A stretch of 64,000 bases of DNA from Micromonospora sp. C28SCA-DRY-2 (GCF_030519475.1 NZ_JAUMKD010000002.1:677501-741500), one strand, 5' to 3'. Positions 8,227-16,268 are shown, counted from the first letter of the stretch. Numbers and translations are program-made. Notes: generated by a model from the letters alone, not told the origin.

Positions 8227-8671
8227 GTCTCGGGTACTGCCCTAGGTCGACGCGGTCGCGGCACCGCATCGAGCGGCGCCGCCACACCGGGAGGCTGGTG
8301 CCGGAAATGTCAGCAATGTCACGCGGACTGTACTATATTGATCCTCGACTGTGGTACGCCGGGTAACCAGAGCCCTCTGGAACCCGGACAAATGGGTTGT
8401 GGGCTTGCTCACCGCGCGGAGTTTTTCCGAGTGGCACCCTTGACATCGCGAGAGTTCGTGAAAGTATTCACAAGCGAACTTGAGTTACCGGGACATTGCC
8501 TGGATATGCTCGGCGGGTTTGAGCGGTTCCAGCAGGTCCTCGGGGCCAGCAGCCTGCTCACGCAGTGCCGAATAGCCGGACGCGAACCGTCACCGTCGGC
8601 ACTGCGGATGCATATAGGAAAAGCACCACAGCAATATCTGCCACCCATCCAGAATGAGGAGTGTTGCCGCC
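8227..8671. other. 445-bp intergenic region before whiB1, long leader
   Basis: This gap is visibly richer in A+T than its surroundings. It begins with a CTAGG...CCTAG dyad at the end of the lipid kinase gene. It holds a TATATT at 8334-8339 that could be a -10 element, and the TTGACA/CRP-type region described separately. A reading frame that runs across the gap has no conserved features. A transcript from the promoter at 8440 would have a leader of about 200 bases before whiB1. Confidence 0.5.
8440..8472 (+). promoter_or_regulatory. -35 element and CRP-type operator upstream of whiB1
   Basis: TTGACA at 8440-8445 is a perfect -35 hexamer. Beginning 12 bases after it is CGTGA-AAGTAT-TCACA (8457-8472), matching the cAMP receptor protein consensus TGTGA-N6-TCACA at nine of ten positions; within it GTGAA-AGTA-TTCAC is a perfect palindrome. 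The -10 is poor (around AGTATT), and the operator covers it. In M. tuberculosis whiB1 is bound and regulated by the CRP homologue Rv3676, so a conserved input is plausible. Confidence 0.6.
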
Positions 8672-8929
8672 ATGGACTGGCGTCACCATGCTGTCTGCCG
8701 CGACGAGGACCCGGAGCTGTTCTTCCCGATCGGGACGTCCGGCCCGGCTCTCCTGCAGGTCGAGCAGGCCAAGGCCGTCTGCCGGCGCTGCTCCGTGACC
8801 GACCAGTGCCTGCAGTGGGCGCTCGAGTCCGGTCAGGACGCCGGCGTCTGGGGCGGGATGAGCGAGGAGGAGCGGCGCGCCGTCAAGCGTCGCGGTGGCC
8901 TCCGGGTGCTGCGCGCTCACTCCGCCTGA
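8672..8929 (+). CDS. whiB1: WhiB-family iron-sulfur transcription factor WhiB1/WblE
   Basis: An 85-residue Wbl protein. Four Cys ligands of the [4Fe-4S] cluster are visible: Cys9, Cys37, Cys40 and Cys46 (VCRDED, AVCRRC, DQC), followed by the GVWGG turn and a basic C-terminus (AVKRRG) for DNA contact. WhiB1 is an essential nitric-oxide-responsive protein that binds the primary sigma factor. The ATG at 8672 with AGGAG upstream is chosen over a start 18 bp earlier. Its neighbours, lipid kinase upstream and PdtaS further downstream, match the M. tuberculosis whiB1 locus. Confidence 0.93.
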   Translation: MDWRHHAVCRDEDPELFFPIGTSGPALLQVEQAKAVCRRCSVTDQCLQWALESGQDAGVWGGMSEEERRAVKRRGGLRVLRAHSA

Positions 8930-8947
8930 TCCACGCACCAAGCTTCA

Positions 8948-8976
8948 CGCCCCGGCCGGGTCGACCCGCCGGGGCG
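8948..8976. terminator. hairpin between whiB1 and the sulfur operon
   Basis: Perfect 9-bp arms CGCCCCGGC / GCCGGGGCG (8948-8956, 8968-8976) with an 11-base loop, followed by TTCT on the plus strand. It lies between convergent genes and can serve whiB1; it may also stop the operon ending at 9063. Confidence 0.7.
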
Positions 8977-9062
8977 TTCTGCTGTCCGGGGCATTGTCGG
9001 CCGTCGAATTCCACCACGCCGCGATCAGGACGCACGGCAGGACCGGATCGTCCCCGGAGCGG

Positions 9063-9857
9063 TCACGCCGCGTGGCCGCCGGCATCGTCACGCCAGGTGA
9101 CCGTCGCCGTGGCGGCGTCGACCCGCCGCAGCACCAGGTCGGCCAGTTCCGGGGCGTCGGTCAGCGGATCGGCCACCGCCACCGCCCCGGCGTCCCGGGC
9201 CGCCGCCGCGACCGCGTCGTGGAACAGCCCGGGCGCCAGGAAGTACGCCGACACCCCTACCCGGTGGGCGCCCCCGGCCCGCAGCCGGGCCACCGCCGCC
9301 GCGGTGTCCGGCGGGGCCGCCGAGGCGTACGAGACCCGGATCGGCAGGCCGAGCCGGTCGCCGAGCGCGGCGGCCACCCGGCCCACCGAGCAGCGGGCTG
9401 CCGGGTCCCGGGTGCCCGCCGCCGCCAGCACCAGCGCGTCGTAGTGTCCCGGCCCGGCCTCGCCCAACCGGCGGTCCAGGGCGGCCAGCAGACCGCCGTC
9501 CACCGTGCCGCCGGTCGGCCCGAGCACGTCGGTGACGCGTACCGCCATCGGTGGGCCGGCCCGCCGGGCCGCGGCGACCGCCGCCGGGATGTCCACCCGC
9601 CGGTGGTACGCGGCGGTGAGCAGCAGCGGCACCAGCACCGCCCGGGGATGCCCGGCGGACGCGAGCGCCCGGAGCACCTCGGCCGGCCCGGGCCGGGTGT
9701 GGTCCAGCCAACTGGCCAGCACCGGGGTGCCCGGCCGGGCGGCCGACACCGCCCGGACCAGCGCCCGGGTCGCCGCGGCAGCCCGCGGATCACGGCTGCC
9801 GTGCGCGACCAGGACCACCGGGTCGGCGCCCGACCCGGTCAGACGTGCAGCCCGCAC
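9063..9857 (-). CDS. sirohydrochlorin chelatase (CbiX/SirB type)
   Basis: About 264 residues, with the duplicated chelatase fold. LVAHGSRDPRA near residue 18 holds the metal-binding His; a second domain follows LAAAGTRDP, and VSAYFLAPGLFHD matches the second His region. It inserts ferrous iron into sirohydrochlorin to give sirohaem, the cofactor of the sulfite reductase in the same operon. The GTG at 9857 overlaps the end of cysH by 19 bp; a later start at the GTG before LVAHGS is possible. A longer open frame running upstream is only an artefact across cysH. Confidence 0.88.
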   Translation of the reverse strand: MRAARLTGSGADPVVLVAHGSRDPRAAAATRALVRAVSAARPGTPVLASWLDHTRPGPAEVLRALASAGHPRAVLVPLLLTAAYHRRVDIPAAVAAARRAGPPMAVRVTDVLGPTGGTVDGGLLAALDRRLGEAGPGHYDALVLAAAGTRDPAARCSVGRVAAALGDRLGLPIRVSYASAAPPDTAAAVARLRAGGAHRVGVSAYFLAPGLFHDAVAAAARDAGAVAVADPLTDAPELADLVLRRVDAATATVTWRDDAGGHAA

Positions 9858-10600
9858 TCGGTCTTCTCGAACATCGCCCAGCGGCCGGCCCGCGGGTCCT
9901 CCCCCGCCTTGGTCCGCCGGGTGCAGGGCCAGCAGCCGATCGAGCCGTAGCCCTGCTTGAACAGCTCGTTGACCGGGATGTTCCAGCGGGCGATGTAGGA
10001 GTCCACGTCGGCCTGGGTCCAGGCCGCGATCGGGTTCACCTTGACCTTGCCGCGCCGCGCGTCGAAGGCCACCACCGGCGTGTTCGCCCGGGTCGGCGAC
10101 TCGTCCCGGCGCAGGCCGGCGGCCCAGGCGTCGTAGCCGGCCAGGGCCCGCTCCAGCGGCTCCACCTTGCGCAGCTGGCAGCACTCGTCCGGGGACCGGT
10201 TGAACAGCCGCGGGCCGTACTCGCCGTCCTGCTGGCCGACGGTCAGCCGGGGGCGGATCGACCGCACGTTCACCGGCAGCGTCCGGGCCACCTCGTCGCG
10301 GACCCGCAGCGTCTCGGGGAAGTGCAGCCCGGTGTCGAGGAAGACCACGTCCACCCCGGGCGCCACCCGGGACACCAGGTGGGCCAGCACGGCGTCGGCC
10401 ATCGAACTGGTCACGCAGAACCGGTCGCCGAAGGTCTCCGCCGCCCACCGGGCGATCTCCTGGGCGGGCGCGCCCTCCAGCTCCCGGCCGGCCCGCTCGG
10501 CCAGCGCGCGCAGTTCGTCGGGGTCGCGCCGGGCCGGGTCGGCCGGGCGGGGCCCGCCGACGCCGACCAGTCCGAGGTTCGCCGCGGACACCAGGCTCAT
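9839..10600 (-). CDS. cysH: adenylylsulfate (APS) reductase CysH, iron-sulfur type
   Basis: A 253-residue thioredoxin-dependent reductase that turns APS into sulfite. The four Cys ligands typical of the [4Fe-4S] APS-type enzyme are present (Cys140-Cys141, Cys223 and Cys226), and the catalytic Cys249 is in ECGLH at the C-terminus. PAPS reductases lack the first four. The ATG at 10600 overlaps the stop of the zinc-ribbon gene by ATGA. It acts between sulfate activation, whose genes are not in this window, and sulfite reductase. Confidence 0.94.
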   Translation of the reverse strand: MSLVSAANLGLVGVGGPRPADPARRDPDELRALAERAGRELEGAPAQEIARWAAETFGDRFCVTSSMADAVLAHLVSRVAPGVDVVFLDTGLHFPETLRVRDEVARTLPVNVRSIRPRLTVGQQDGEYGPRLFNRSPDECCQLRKVEPLERALAGYDAWAAGLRRDESPTRANTPVVAFDARRGKVKVNPIAAWTQADVDSYIARWNIPVNELFKQGYGSIGCWPCTRRTKAGEDPRAGRWAMFEKTECGLHV

Positions 10601-10758
10601 CGGTTCACCGCCCGGGACAGCAGGCCGGTGAACCGGACCGTGAACACCCGGGCGCAGCCGTGGCACTCCCAGGCGCCGTGGCCCTCCTCGCTCGGCCGCA
10701 GGTCCTCCTCGCCGCAGTACGGGCAGTACAGGGGTGCCGCTCGGTACTCGCTGCTCAT
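10597..10758 (-). CDS. small zinc-ribbon protein of the sulfur operon
   Basis: A 53-residue protein, easily missed because of its size. It has two Cys pairs, CPYCGEEDL near residues 12-20 and CHGCARVFTVRF near 32-43, forming a CxxC...CxxC zinc ribbon. Its start is the ATG at 10758 and its stop overlaps the cysH start (ATGA). Streptomyces has a similarly small gene between its sulfite reductase and cysH genes, as I recall, so it is a conserved operon member. Function unknown; a metal or iron-sulfur delivery role, or a regulatory one, is a guess. Confidence 0.8.
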   Translation of the reverse strand: MSSEYRAAPLYCPYCGEEDLRPSEEGHGAWECHGCARVFTVRFTGLLSRAVNR

Positions 10759-10838
10759 GCCGGCACTCCGCTTCGCTCCGTGTCGCCATGAGGCACCTTG
10801 GCGCTGAGCCTGATGATTCGCTCGCTCCGCTCGCTCAT
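10755..10838 (-). repeat. 80-bp inserted repeat encoding MSERSER..., bounded by ATGA on both sides
   Basis: Between sulfite reductase and the zinc-ribbon gene lies a 76-bp segment bounded by direct copies of ATGA (ATGAGC if six bases are counted). It carries a 27-codon open frame starting MSERSERIIRLSAKVP, whose ATG overlaps the sulfite reductase stop and whose TGA overlaps the zinc-ribbon ATG. The DNA has internal GAGCGGAGCGAGCG-like direct repeats at both ends. I recall N-terminal MSERSER strings on many predicted Micromonosporaceae proteins, suggesting a dispersed element. Removing one 80-bp unit would restore a plain ATGA overlap between the two flanking genes. Confidence 0.75.
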
Positions 10839-12547
10839 CGCAGTTCCTCCTCGTCGACTCTGATCACCCACTGGGCGAACGCCTCGCCCGCGTGCCGGCC
10901 GGCCAGGTAGCGGCGGGCCAGCCGTTCCACGTACGCCGGAAGCTCGTCGGCGGTGGTCTTGAGGCCGCGCAGCTTGCGGCCGAAGCCGGCGGTCTGCCCC
11001 TCGGCCATGCCCAGGCCGCCGCCGAGGTGCACCTGGAAGCCCTCCACCTGCCGGCCGTCCGGGCCGACCACCAGCTGCCCCTTCAGCCCGATGTCGGCGA
11101 CCTGGGTGCGGGCGCAGGCGTTCGGGCAGCCGTTGAGGTGGATGGAGATGTCCGCGTCGAAGTCGCGCAGCCGCTCCTCCAGCCGGGCCACCAGCTCCTC
11201 GCCGCGGGCCTTGGTCTCCACGATGGCGAGCTTGCAGTACTCGATGCCGGTGCAGGCCATGGTGCCGCGCCGCCAGGCCGACGGCCGGGCCTCCAGGCCG
11301 ATCTCCCGCAGCGCGCCGACCAGCGACTCCGTCCGCTCCGCCGGCACGTCCAGCACCAGCAGCTTCTGGTACGGGGTGAGCCGGATCCGGCCGCTGCCGT
11401 GCGCCTCGACCACGTCGGCGAGCCGGGCCAACTGCCCGCCGGAGACCCGCCCCACCACCGGGGTGGCCCCGACGTAGTGGCGGCCGTCGCGCTGGCGGTG
11501 CACACCGATGTGGTCGACCGGCTTCTCCGGCAGCTCCGGGGCGGGACCGTCGAGCAGGGCGCGCCCCAGGTACTCCTTCTCCAGCACCTCGCGGAACTTC
11601 TCCACGCCCCAGTCGGCGACCAGGAACTTCAGCCGGGCCCGGTTGCGCAGCCGGCGGTAGCCGTAGTCGCGGAAGATGCCCACCACGCCGGCCCAGACGT
11701 CCGCCACCTCGGCCAGCGGCACCCACACCCCGAGCCGCTTGGCCAGCATCGGGTTGGTGGAGAGGCCGCCGCCGACCCAGACGTCGAAGCCGGGGCCGTG
11801 GTCCGGGTGGTCGACGCCGAGGAAGGCGACGTCGTTCGCCTCGTACGGGGTGTCCACCAGCCAGGAGATCGAGGTCTTGAACTTGCGCGGCAGGTTGGAG
11901 AACTCCGGGTTGCCCACGTACCGGCGGACGATCTCGTCGATCGCCGGGGTGGGGTCGACCAGCTCGGTCTCGGCCACGCCGGCGACCGGGCTGCCGAGCA
12001 CGATCCGCGGGCAGTCCCCGCACGCCTCGGTGGTCTGCAGGCCGACCGCCTCCAGCCGGCGCCAGATCTCCGGCACGTCCTCGACCCGGATCCAGTGGAA
12101 CTGGATGTTCTGCCGGTCGGTGATGTCGGCGGTGTCCCGGGCGAACTCCCGGGAGATCCCGGCGACGGTGCGCAGCTGGGCCAGGTCGAGCTGGCCGCCG
12201 TCGACCCGGACCCGGAGCATGAAGTACTCGTCCTCCAGCTCGTGCGGCTCCAGCACGGCGGTGCGCCCGCCGTCGATGCCGGCCTTGCGCTGGGTGTAGA
12301 GCCCCCACCAGCGGAACCGGCCGCGCAAATCGGCCGGGTCGATGGAGGCGAAGCCCCGGTGGGCGTAGATGTTCTCGATCCGGGCCCGCACGTTCAGCGG
12401 GTCGTCGTCCTTCTTGATCCGCTCGTTGGCGTTGAGCGGTTCGCGGTGGCCGAGCGCCCACTGGCCCTCGCCCCGCTGGCGGCGCGGGGCCCGGGCGGGT
12501 CGCGCCGTCGGGTCCCCCGGCCGGGCCGGGATGCTGCTGACCGCCAT
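10835..12547 (-). CDS. ferredoxin-dependent sulfite reductase (nitrite/sulfite reductase family)
   Basis: A 570-residue sirohaem and [4Fe-4S] enzyme that reduces sulfite to sulfide. Two ferredoxin-like half-domains are visible, with DRQNIQFHW in the first half and the cluster-binding Cys residues in GDCPR (middle) and in CTGIEYCK and LNGCPNAC (C-terminal half). Operon context with APS reductase and sirohydrochlorin chelatase makes sulfite, not nitrite, the likely substrate. The ATG at 12547 follows a purine-rich GGAGGA; upstream in-frame starts run into the leader. It is the first large gene of the operon. Confidence 0.93.
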   Translation of the reverse strand: MAVSSIPARPGDPTARPARAPRRQRGEGQWALGHREPLNANERIKKDDDPLNVRARIENIYAHRGFASIDPADLRGRFRWWGLYTQRKAGIDGGRTAVLEPHELEDEYFMLRVRVDGGQLDLAQLRTVAGISREFARDTADITDRQNIQFHWIRVEDVPEIWRRLEAVGLQTTEACGDCPRIVLGSPVAGVAETELVDPTPAIDEIVRRYVGNPEFSNLPRKFKTSISWLVDTPYEANDVAFLGVDHPDHGPGFDVWVGGGLSTNPMLAKRLGVWVPLAEVADVWAGVVGIFRDYGYRRLRNRARLKFLVADWGVEKFREVLEKEYLGRALLDGPAPELPEKPVDHIGVHRQRDGRHYVGATPVVGRVSGGQLARLADVVEAHGSGRIRLTPYQKLLVLDVPAERTESLVGALREIGLEARPSAWRRGTMACTGIEYCKLAIVETKARGEELVARLEERLRDFDADISIHLNGCPNACARTQVADIGLKGQLVVGPDGRQVEGFQVHLGGGLGMAEGQTAGFGRKLRGLKTTADELPAYVERLARRYLAGRHAGEAFAQWVIRVDEEELR

Positions 12548-12598
12548 CGCGGCGTCCTCCGTTGTCTGCGAGGGTGGGGAGCGCGGGACGCGACGGCC

Positions 12599-12617
12599 GG
12601 CCCGTGGCATACGGGCC
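12599..12617 (-). promoter_or_regulatory. hairpin between the leader peptide and sulfite reductase
   Basis: Perfect 7-bp stem GGCCCGT / ACGGGCC with a 5-base loop, 51 bp before the sulfite reductase start. No T-run follows. Other short alternative stems lie between it and the leader peptide stop. It may be part of an attenuation or translation-control switch; this is inference. Confidence 0.4.
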
Positions 12618-12680
12618 GTGGACGGCGTTGTCGTGGAGGCCGGCGCGGAAGCGCGCCCGAGACGGATGGGTCGGGCGTCG

Positions 12681-12776
12681 TCAGTGGGCCGGACAGATCG
12701 CGCTGCGCACGCGGCCGTAGTCGACGTGGCGGCGGGCCACGAAGCGGCGGACGACAGCGGCGGTCATGGGGCTCAT
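12681..12776 (-). CDS. short cysteine-containing leader peptide of the sulfur operon
   Basis: A 28-residue (ATG at 12767) or 31-residue (ATG at 12776) basic peptide with the core RRHVDYGRVRSAIC, ending CPAH. Actinobacterial genomes have a family of such annotated leader peptides with an RRHVDL...SAIC ending before sulfur assimilation genes. The Cys codon four places from the end would sense cysteinyl-tRNA supply. The peptide lies 134 bp before sulfite reductase. Ribosome binding site is poor for both starts. Identification rests on the motif and location. Confidence 0.75.
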   Translation of the reverse strand: MSPMTAAVVRRFVARRHVDYGRVRSAICPAH

Positions 12777-13003
12777 GCTGCCACACCCCGGGCGGGCCGA
12801 CCAATGACCGCGTGCCGGATCCCACATCACGGGCGACCGTCGCGGCCCGGGGCCGAGCCGACCCCGCTGGACGTGGTGGCCGCCGGCCGGCACCCCCGGC
12901 GGTGACCGCCAGTACCCGAGCCGGGCGGACCGTCACCGAGACGCCGCCGCACGATCCCCGGCGGGAACGGACGGGCCGGGTCGGGGTGTGGAAGGCTCGG
13001 CGC

Positions 13004-14545
13004 GTGGGCAGGTTGTCCGAAAAGTGGCGATCCCGCGGGGCCGGCGCGGAGCGCGGCGACCAGGGGCCGGCGCGGACCGCTCGGTCCCTGCCGGTCTGGC
13101 CGTGGCCGGCGCTGCTGACGCTGCTGGTGACCGGGGCCGGGCTCGACAGTGCCCAACTGTGGCGCGACGAGCTGGCGACCTGGAGCGCGGCCACCCGGTC
13201 GGTGGGCGACCTGGTCCGGCTGACCGGCACCATCGACGCCGCGACCGGACCGTACTACCTGCTCATGCACGGCTGGGTGACGGTCTTCGGCGACTCGGTG
13301 ACCGCGCTGCGGCTGCCCGCCGTACTGGCCATGGCGGCGGCGGCCGGGCTCGTCGCGCTCCTCGGGCAGCGTCTCGGCGACGCCCGCGCCGGGCTGCTCG
13401 GCGGGCTGCTCTTCGCGGTGCTCCCCGGCACCTCCCGGTACGGCCAGGAGGCCCGCCCGTACGCGCTCGCCACGTTCCTCGCGGTGCTCGCCACGCTGCT
13501 GCTGGTCGAGGCGCTGCGCCGGCCCGGGTGGGCGCGCTGGGCCGGGTACGCGGCCGCGGTCGCCGCGCTCGGCCTCACCCACCTGATCGCCCTCACCCTG
13601 CTCGCCGCGCACGCCGTGGTGGTGCTCGCGGCCCGGCGTACCCCGGAGGGGGCCGGCCTGCCGGCGGCGGCCGCCACCGCCGAGCCGGTCGGCGGCGGCG
13701 GGTCCTGGCGCCGTCCACTGTGCTGGCTGCTCGCCCTGGTGCCGGCCGCGCTGCTGGTGACCCCGCTGGTGCTGGCCGCCGCTCGCCAGCGGTCCCGGCA
13801 GTTGGACTGGGTGGACGCCGCCCGGCCCGAGGACCTGCCGGCGCTGGCCGGCGGGGTGGCGCAGAGCGGTGTCGTGGGTGGCCTGCTGGTCGGTCTCGCC
13901 GCGCTCGGGGCCGCCCGGCTGGGGCGGCGTGCCCTGCTGCCCGGCTGCGCGGTGCTGCTGCCGGTGCTGCTGGTCTTCGCCGCCGGTCTCGCCGTGCCGC
14001 TGTGGGTGCCCCGGTACCTGGTCTTCGTGGTGCCGTTCGCCGGCCTGCTGGCCGGGGCCGCGCTGGCCGGGGTGCGCTTGCCCGCGGGGCTGGCCGTGGT
14101 GGCCCTCGCCGGGCTGCTCGGCCTGCCCGACCAGGCAGCGCTGCGGCGCACCCACGAGTGGCCGCGCAGCGCCCCGGTGGACTACCGGGGGGCGGCCGGG
14201 GTGGTCGCGGCGCACCAGCGCCCCGGCGACGCGGTCGTCTACTCGCCCCGGGAGAGCTGGCTCTTCCTCGACCTCGGCCTGGCGTACCACCTGGGCGACC
14301 GGCGGCCCGACGACGTGCTGGTGACGCGGGACCAGGCCGACCGGGGCGACCTCTGGGCCGCCGAGTGCGACCGGCCGGCGCGGTGCCTGGCCGGCGCCGA
14401 GCGGGTCTGGCTGGTGGTCGCCGGCCGCCGGGCCGATCCGGTGGCCGCCGTGCCCGGCGCCAAGGGCGCGGCGCTGCGCGACGGCTTCACAGTCGAGCGG
14501 GTCTGGCCGCGCCCCGGCCTCACCGTGGCCCTGCTCACCCGCTGA
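13004..14545 (+). CDS. multi-pass membrane glycosyltransferase-like protein (family 39 type)
   Basis: A 513-residue protein with roughly ten membrane segments. After the first segment comes LWRDELATWSAA, with the acidic pair in the first external loop expected of GT-C enzymes of the ArnT/PMT type, then DAATGPYYLLMHGW and RYGQEARPYAL, both typical of this clan. A soluble C-terminal domain of about 130 residues follows. Such proteins move sugars from lipid carriers to extracytoplasmic acceptors. The GTG at 13004 is preferred; GTG at 12986 is an alternative. It stands alone on its strand. Confidence 0.8.
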   Translation: MGRLSEKWRSRGAGAERGDQGPARTARSLPVWPWPALLTLLVTGAGLDSAQLWRDELATWSAATRSVGDLVRLTGTIDAATGPYYLLMHGWVTVFGDSVTALRLPAVLAMAAAAGLVALLGQRLGDARAGLLGGLLFAVLPGTSRYGQEARPYALATFLAVLATLLLVEALRRPGWARWAGYAAAVAALGLTHLIALTLLAAHAVVVLAARRTPEGAGLPAAAATAEPVGGGGSWRRPLCWLLALVPAALLVTPLVLAAARQRSRQLDWVDAARPEDLPALAGGVAQSGVVGGLLVGLAALGAARLGRRALLPGCAVLLPVLLVFAAGLAVPLWVPRYLVFVVPFAGLLAGAALAGVRLPAGLAVVALAGLLGLPDQAALRRTHEWPRSAPVDYRGAAGVVAAHQRPGDAVVYSPRESWLFLDLGLAYHLGDRRPDDVLVTRDQADRGDLWAAECDRPARCLAGAERVWLVVAGRRADPVAAVPGAKGAALRDGFTVERVWPRPGLTVALLTR

Positions 14546-14641
14546 CCGGGGGCGGTTGTCCCGGCGCGCGGCACCGCCCGGGGCGGGCACCCGGCTGACC
14601 TCGGGGACGGCGGCCGGCTGAGTTCGGGGACAGCGCCGGGC

Positions 14642-16243
14642 TCAGCTCGGCGAACGGGGGGCGCTGCGGGCCAGCGGGACGACCAGCACCGCCTCGGTGC
14701 CGCCCTCCGCGCCGTGGCGCAGCTCGATGGTGCCGCGCAGCTCGCCGGTGACCAGCGCGCGGACGATCTGCAGCCCCAGCCGCCCACTCTGCTCGGCGTC
14801 GAAGTCGGGCGGCAGCCCGCGCCCGTTGTCGGTCACCGAGACGTGCAGCTGCTTGCGGAACCGGTGCGCCGAGACCACCACCTCCGGCGCGGCCACCGGG
14901 CCCGGCGGCTCCGCCCCGTCCGCCGCCTCGGCCTGCTCGGCCTGCTCGACCTTCTCCGCCGTCCCGCCCGGCTCCGCCGCCTCGGCCGGCGGGAAGCCGT
15001 GCTCGACGGCGTTGAGCAGCAGCTCGTTGAGGACCATCACCAGCGAGGTGGCGATCTCCGCGGGCAGCACCCCGAAACTGCCCCGGCGCCGCATGCCGAC
15101 CGTCGACTCGGTCGCCGCCACCTCGGTCGCCGCGCTGGCCACCCGGTCCACGATGCCGTCGAACTCGACCGCCTCGTCGCTGGACATGGAGAGCGTCTCG
15201 TGCACCAGGGCGATCGAGGCGACCCGGCGTACCGACTCCTCCAGGGCGACCCGGGCCTCGGGCATCGCCACCCGGCGGGCCTGCAACCGCAGCAGCGCGG
15301 CGACCGTCTGGAGGTTGTTCTTCACCCGGTGGTGGATCTCCCGGATGGTGGCGTCCTTGGTCATCAGGGCCCGGTCCCGGCGGCGTACCTCGGTGATGTC
15401 GCGGACCAGCACCAGGGCGCCGATCGGCACCCCGGCCGGCATCAGCGGCAGCGCCCGGGTGAGCATTGTCGCGCCCCGGGCGTCGATCTCCCGGCGGGGC
15501 GGCGCCTCGCCGCGCAGCGCGGCCAGGATGCCGTTCGCCGCGTCGGTGCCCTCCAGCGGGTCCCCGGCCAGCCGGCGGTGCAGCGCCGCCAGGTCCTCCC
15601 CCACCAGGTGCGAGGCGTAGCCCAGGCGCCGGTACGCCGACTGCGCGTTCGGGCTGGCGTAGGTGACCTTGCCGTTGGCGTCCAGCCGGACCAGCCCGTC
15701 GCCGACCCGGGGCGCGGAGGTCGTCTCGCCCGGATGCCGGGGCGGCGGGAAGGTGCCGTCGGCGATCATCTGGGCCAGGTCGTCGGCGGTGGTGAGGTAG
15801 TTCAGCTCCAGCTGGCTGGGGGTACGCGCGGTGGAGAGGTTGGTGTCCCGGCCGACCACTGCCACCACCTCGCCGGTCTCGCCGTCGGCGCTGCGCAGCC
15901 GGACCGGGATCGCCTCGTGCCGGGCGGGCACGTCGCCGTACCAGACCGGGTCGCCCTCCCGCCAGATCCGGCCCTGCCGGTAGGCCACCTCCAGGTGCGC
16001 CACCTCCGGCCCGCCGACGATCCGCCCCACCTGGTCGTCCAGGTACGCGGTGGGCGCGGTCGTCGGGCGGACCTGGGCCACGCAGAGGTACGTCCCGTCG
16101 CCGTCCACCGGCACCCAGAGCAGCAGGTCGGCGAAGGACAGGTCGGACAGCAACTGCCAGTCACCGGCGATCCGGTGCAGGTGGTCGATGTCGGCCGGGC
16201 GGAGGCGGGTGTGCTCCTCGGCGAGGTCGCGCAGCGTGGACAC
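14642..16243 (-). CDS. pdtaS: sensor histidine kinase PdtaS
   Basis: A 533-residue soluble kinase. Residues 1-150 form the N-terminal GAF-like domain, about 180-300 a PAS domain (VRLDANGKVTYASPNAQ), then HisKA_2 with the phospho-acceptor EIHHRVKNNLQ and the ATPase domain with NELLLNAVEHGF and VTDNGRGLP. The homologue signals to the RNA-binding antiterminator PdtaR, which is not in the window. Unusual: a Glu/Ala-rich insert of roughly 35 residues inside the ATPase domain, between N-box and G1-box. Start is GTG at 16243. Confidence 0.93.
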   Translation of the reverse strand: MSTLRDLAEEHTRLRPADIDHLHRIAGDWQLLSDLSFADLLLWVPVDGDGTYLCVAQVRPTTAPTAYLDDQVGRIVGGPEVAHLEVAYRQGRIWREGDPVWYGDVPARHEAIPVRLRSADGETGEVVAVVGRDTNLSTARTPSQLELNYLTTADDLAQMIADGTFPPPRHPGETTSAPRVGDGLVRLDANGKVTYASPNAQSAYRRLGYASHLVGEDLAALHRRLAGDPLEGTDAANGILAALRGEAPPRREIDARGATMLTRALPLMPAGVPIGALVLVRDITEVRRRDRALMTKDATIREIHHRVKNNLQTVAALLRLQARRVAMPEARVALEESVRRVASIALVHETLSMSSDEAVEFDGIVDRVASAATEVAATESTVGMRRRGSFGVLPAEIATSLVMVLNELLLNAVEHGFPPAEAAEPGGTAEKVEQAEQAEAADGAEPPGPVAAPEVVVSAHRFRKQLHVSVTDNGRGLPPDFDAEQSGRLGLQIVRALVTGELRGTIELRHGAEGGTEAVLVVPLARSAPRSPS

Positions 16244-16268
16244 GCTGACCAGCGTGCCACGCCGCCCC

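Noticed and set aside
8338..9444. Open frame across the whiB1 leader and gene
   Set aside because: Different frame from whiB1, no conserved segment, crosses the CRP site, the whiB1 gene and a terminator.
9063..10448. CbiX fused to an upstream extension
   Set aside because: The extension is cysH read in another frame; overlapping genes are enough to explain it.
10892..14545. Very long plus-strand open frame of 1217 codons
   Set aside because: Only the last 514 codons (from 13004) encode the membrane protein; the rest is antisense to sulfite reductase and has no protein features, a result of high GC.
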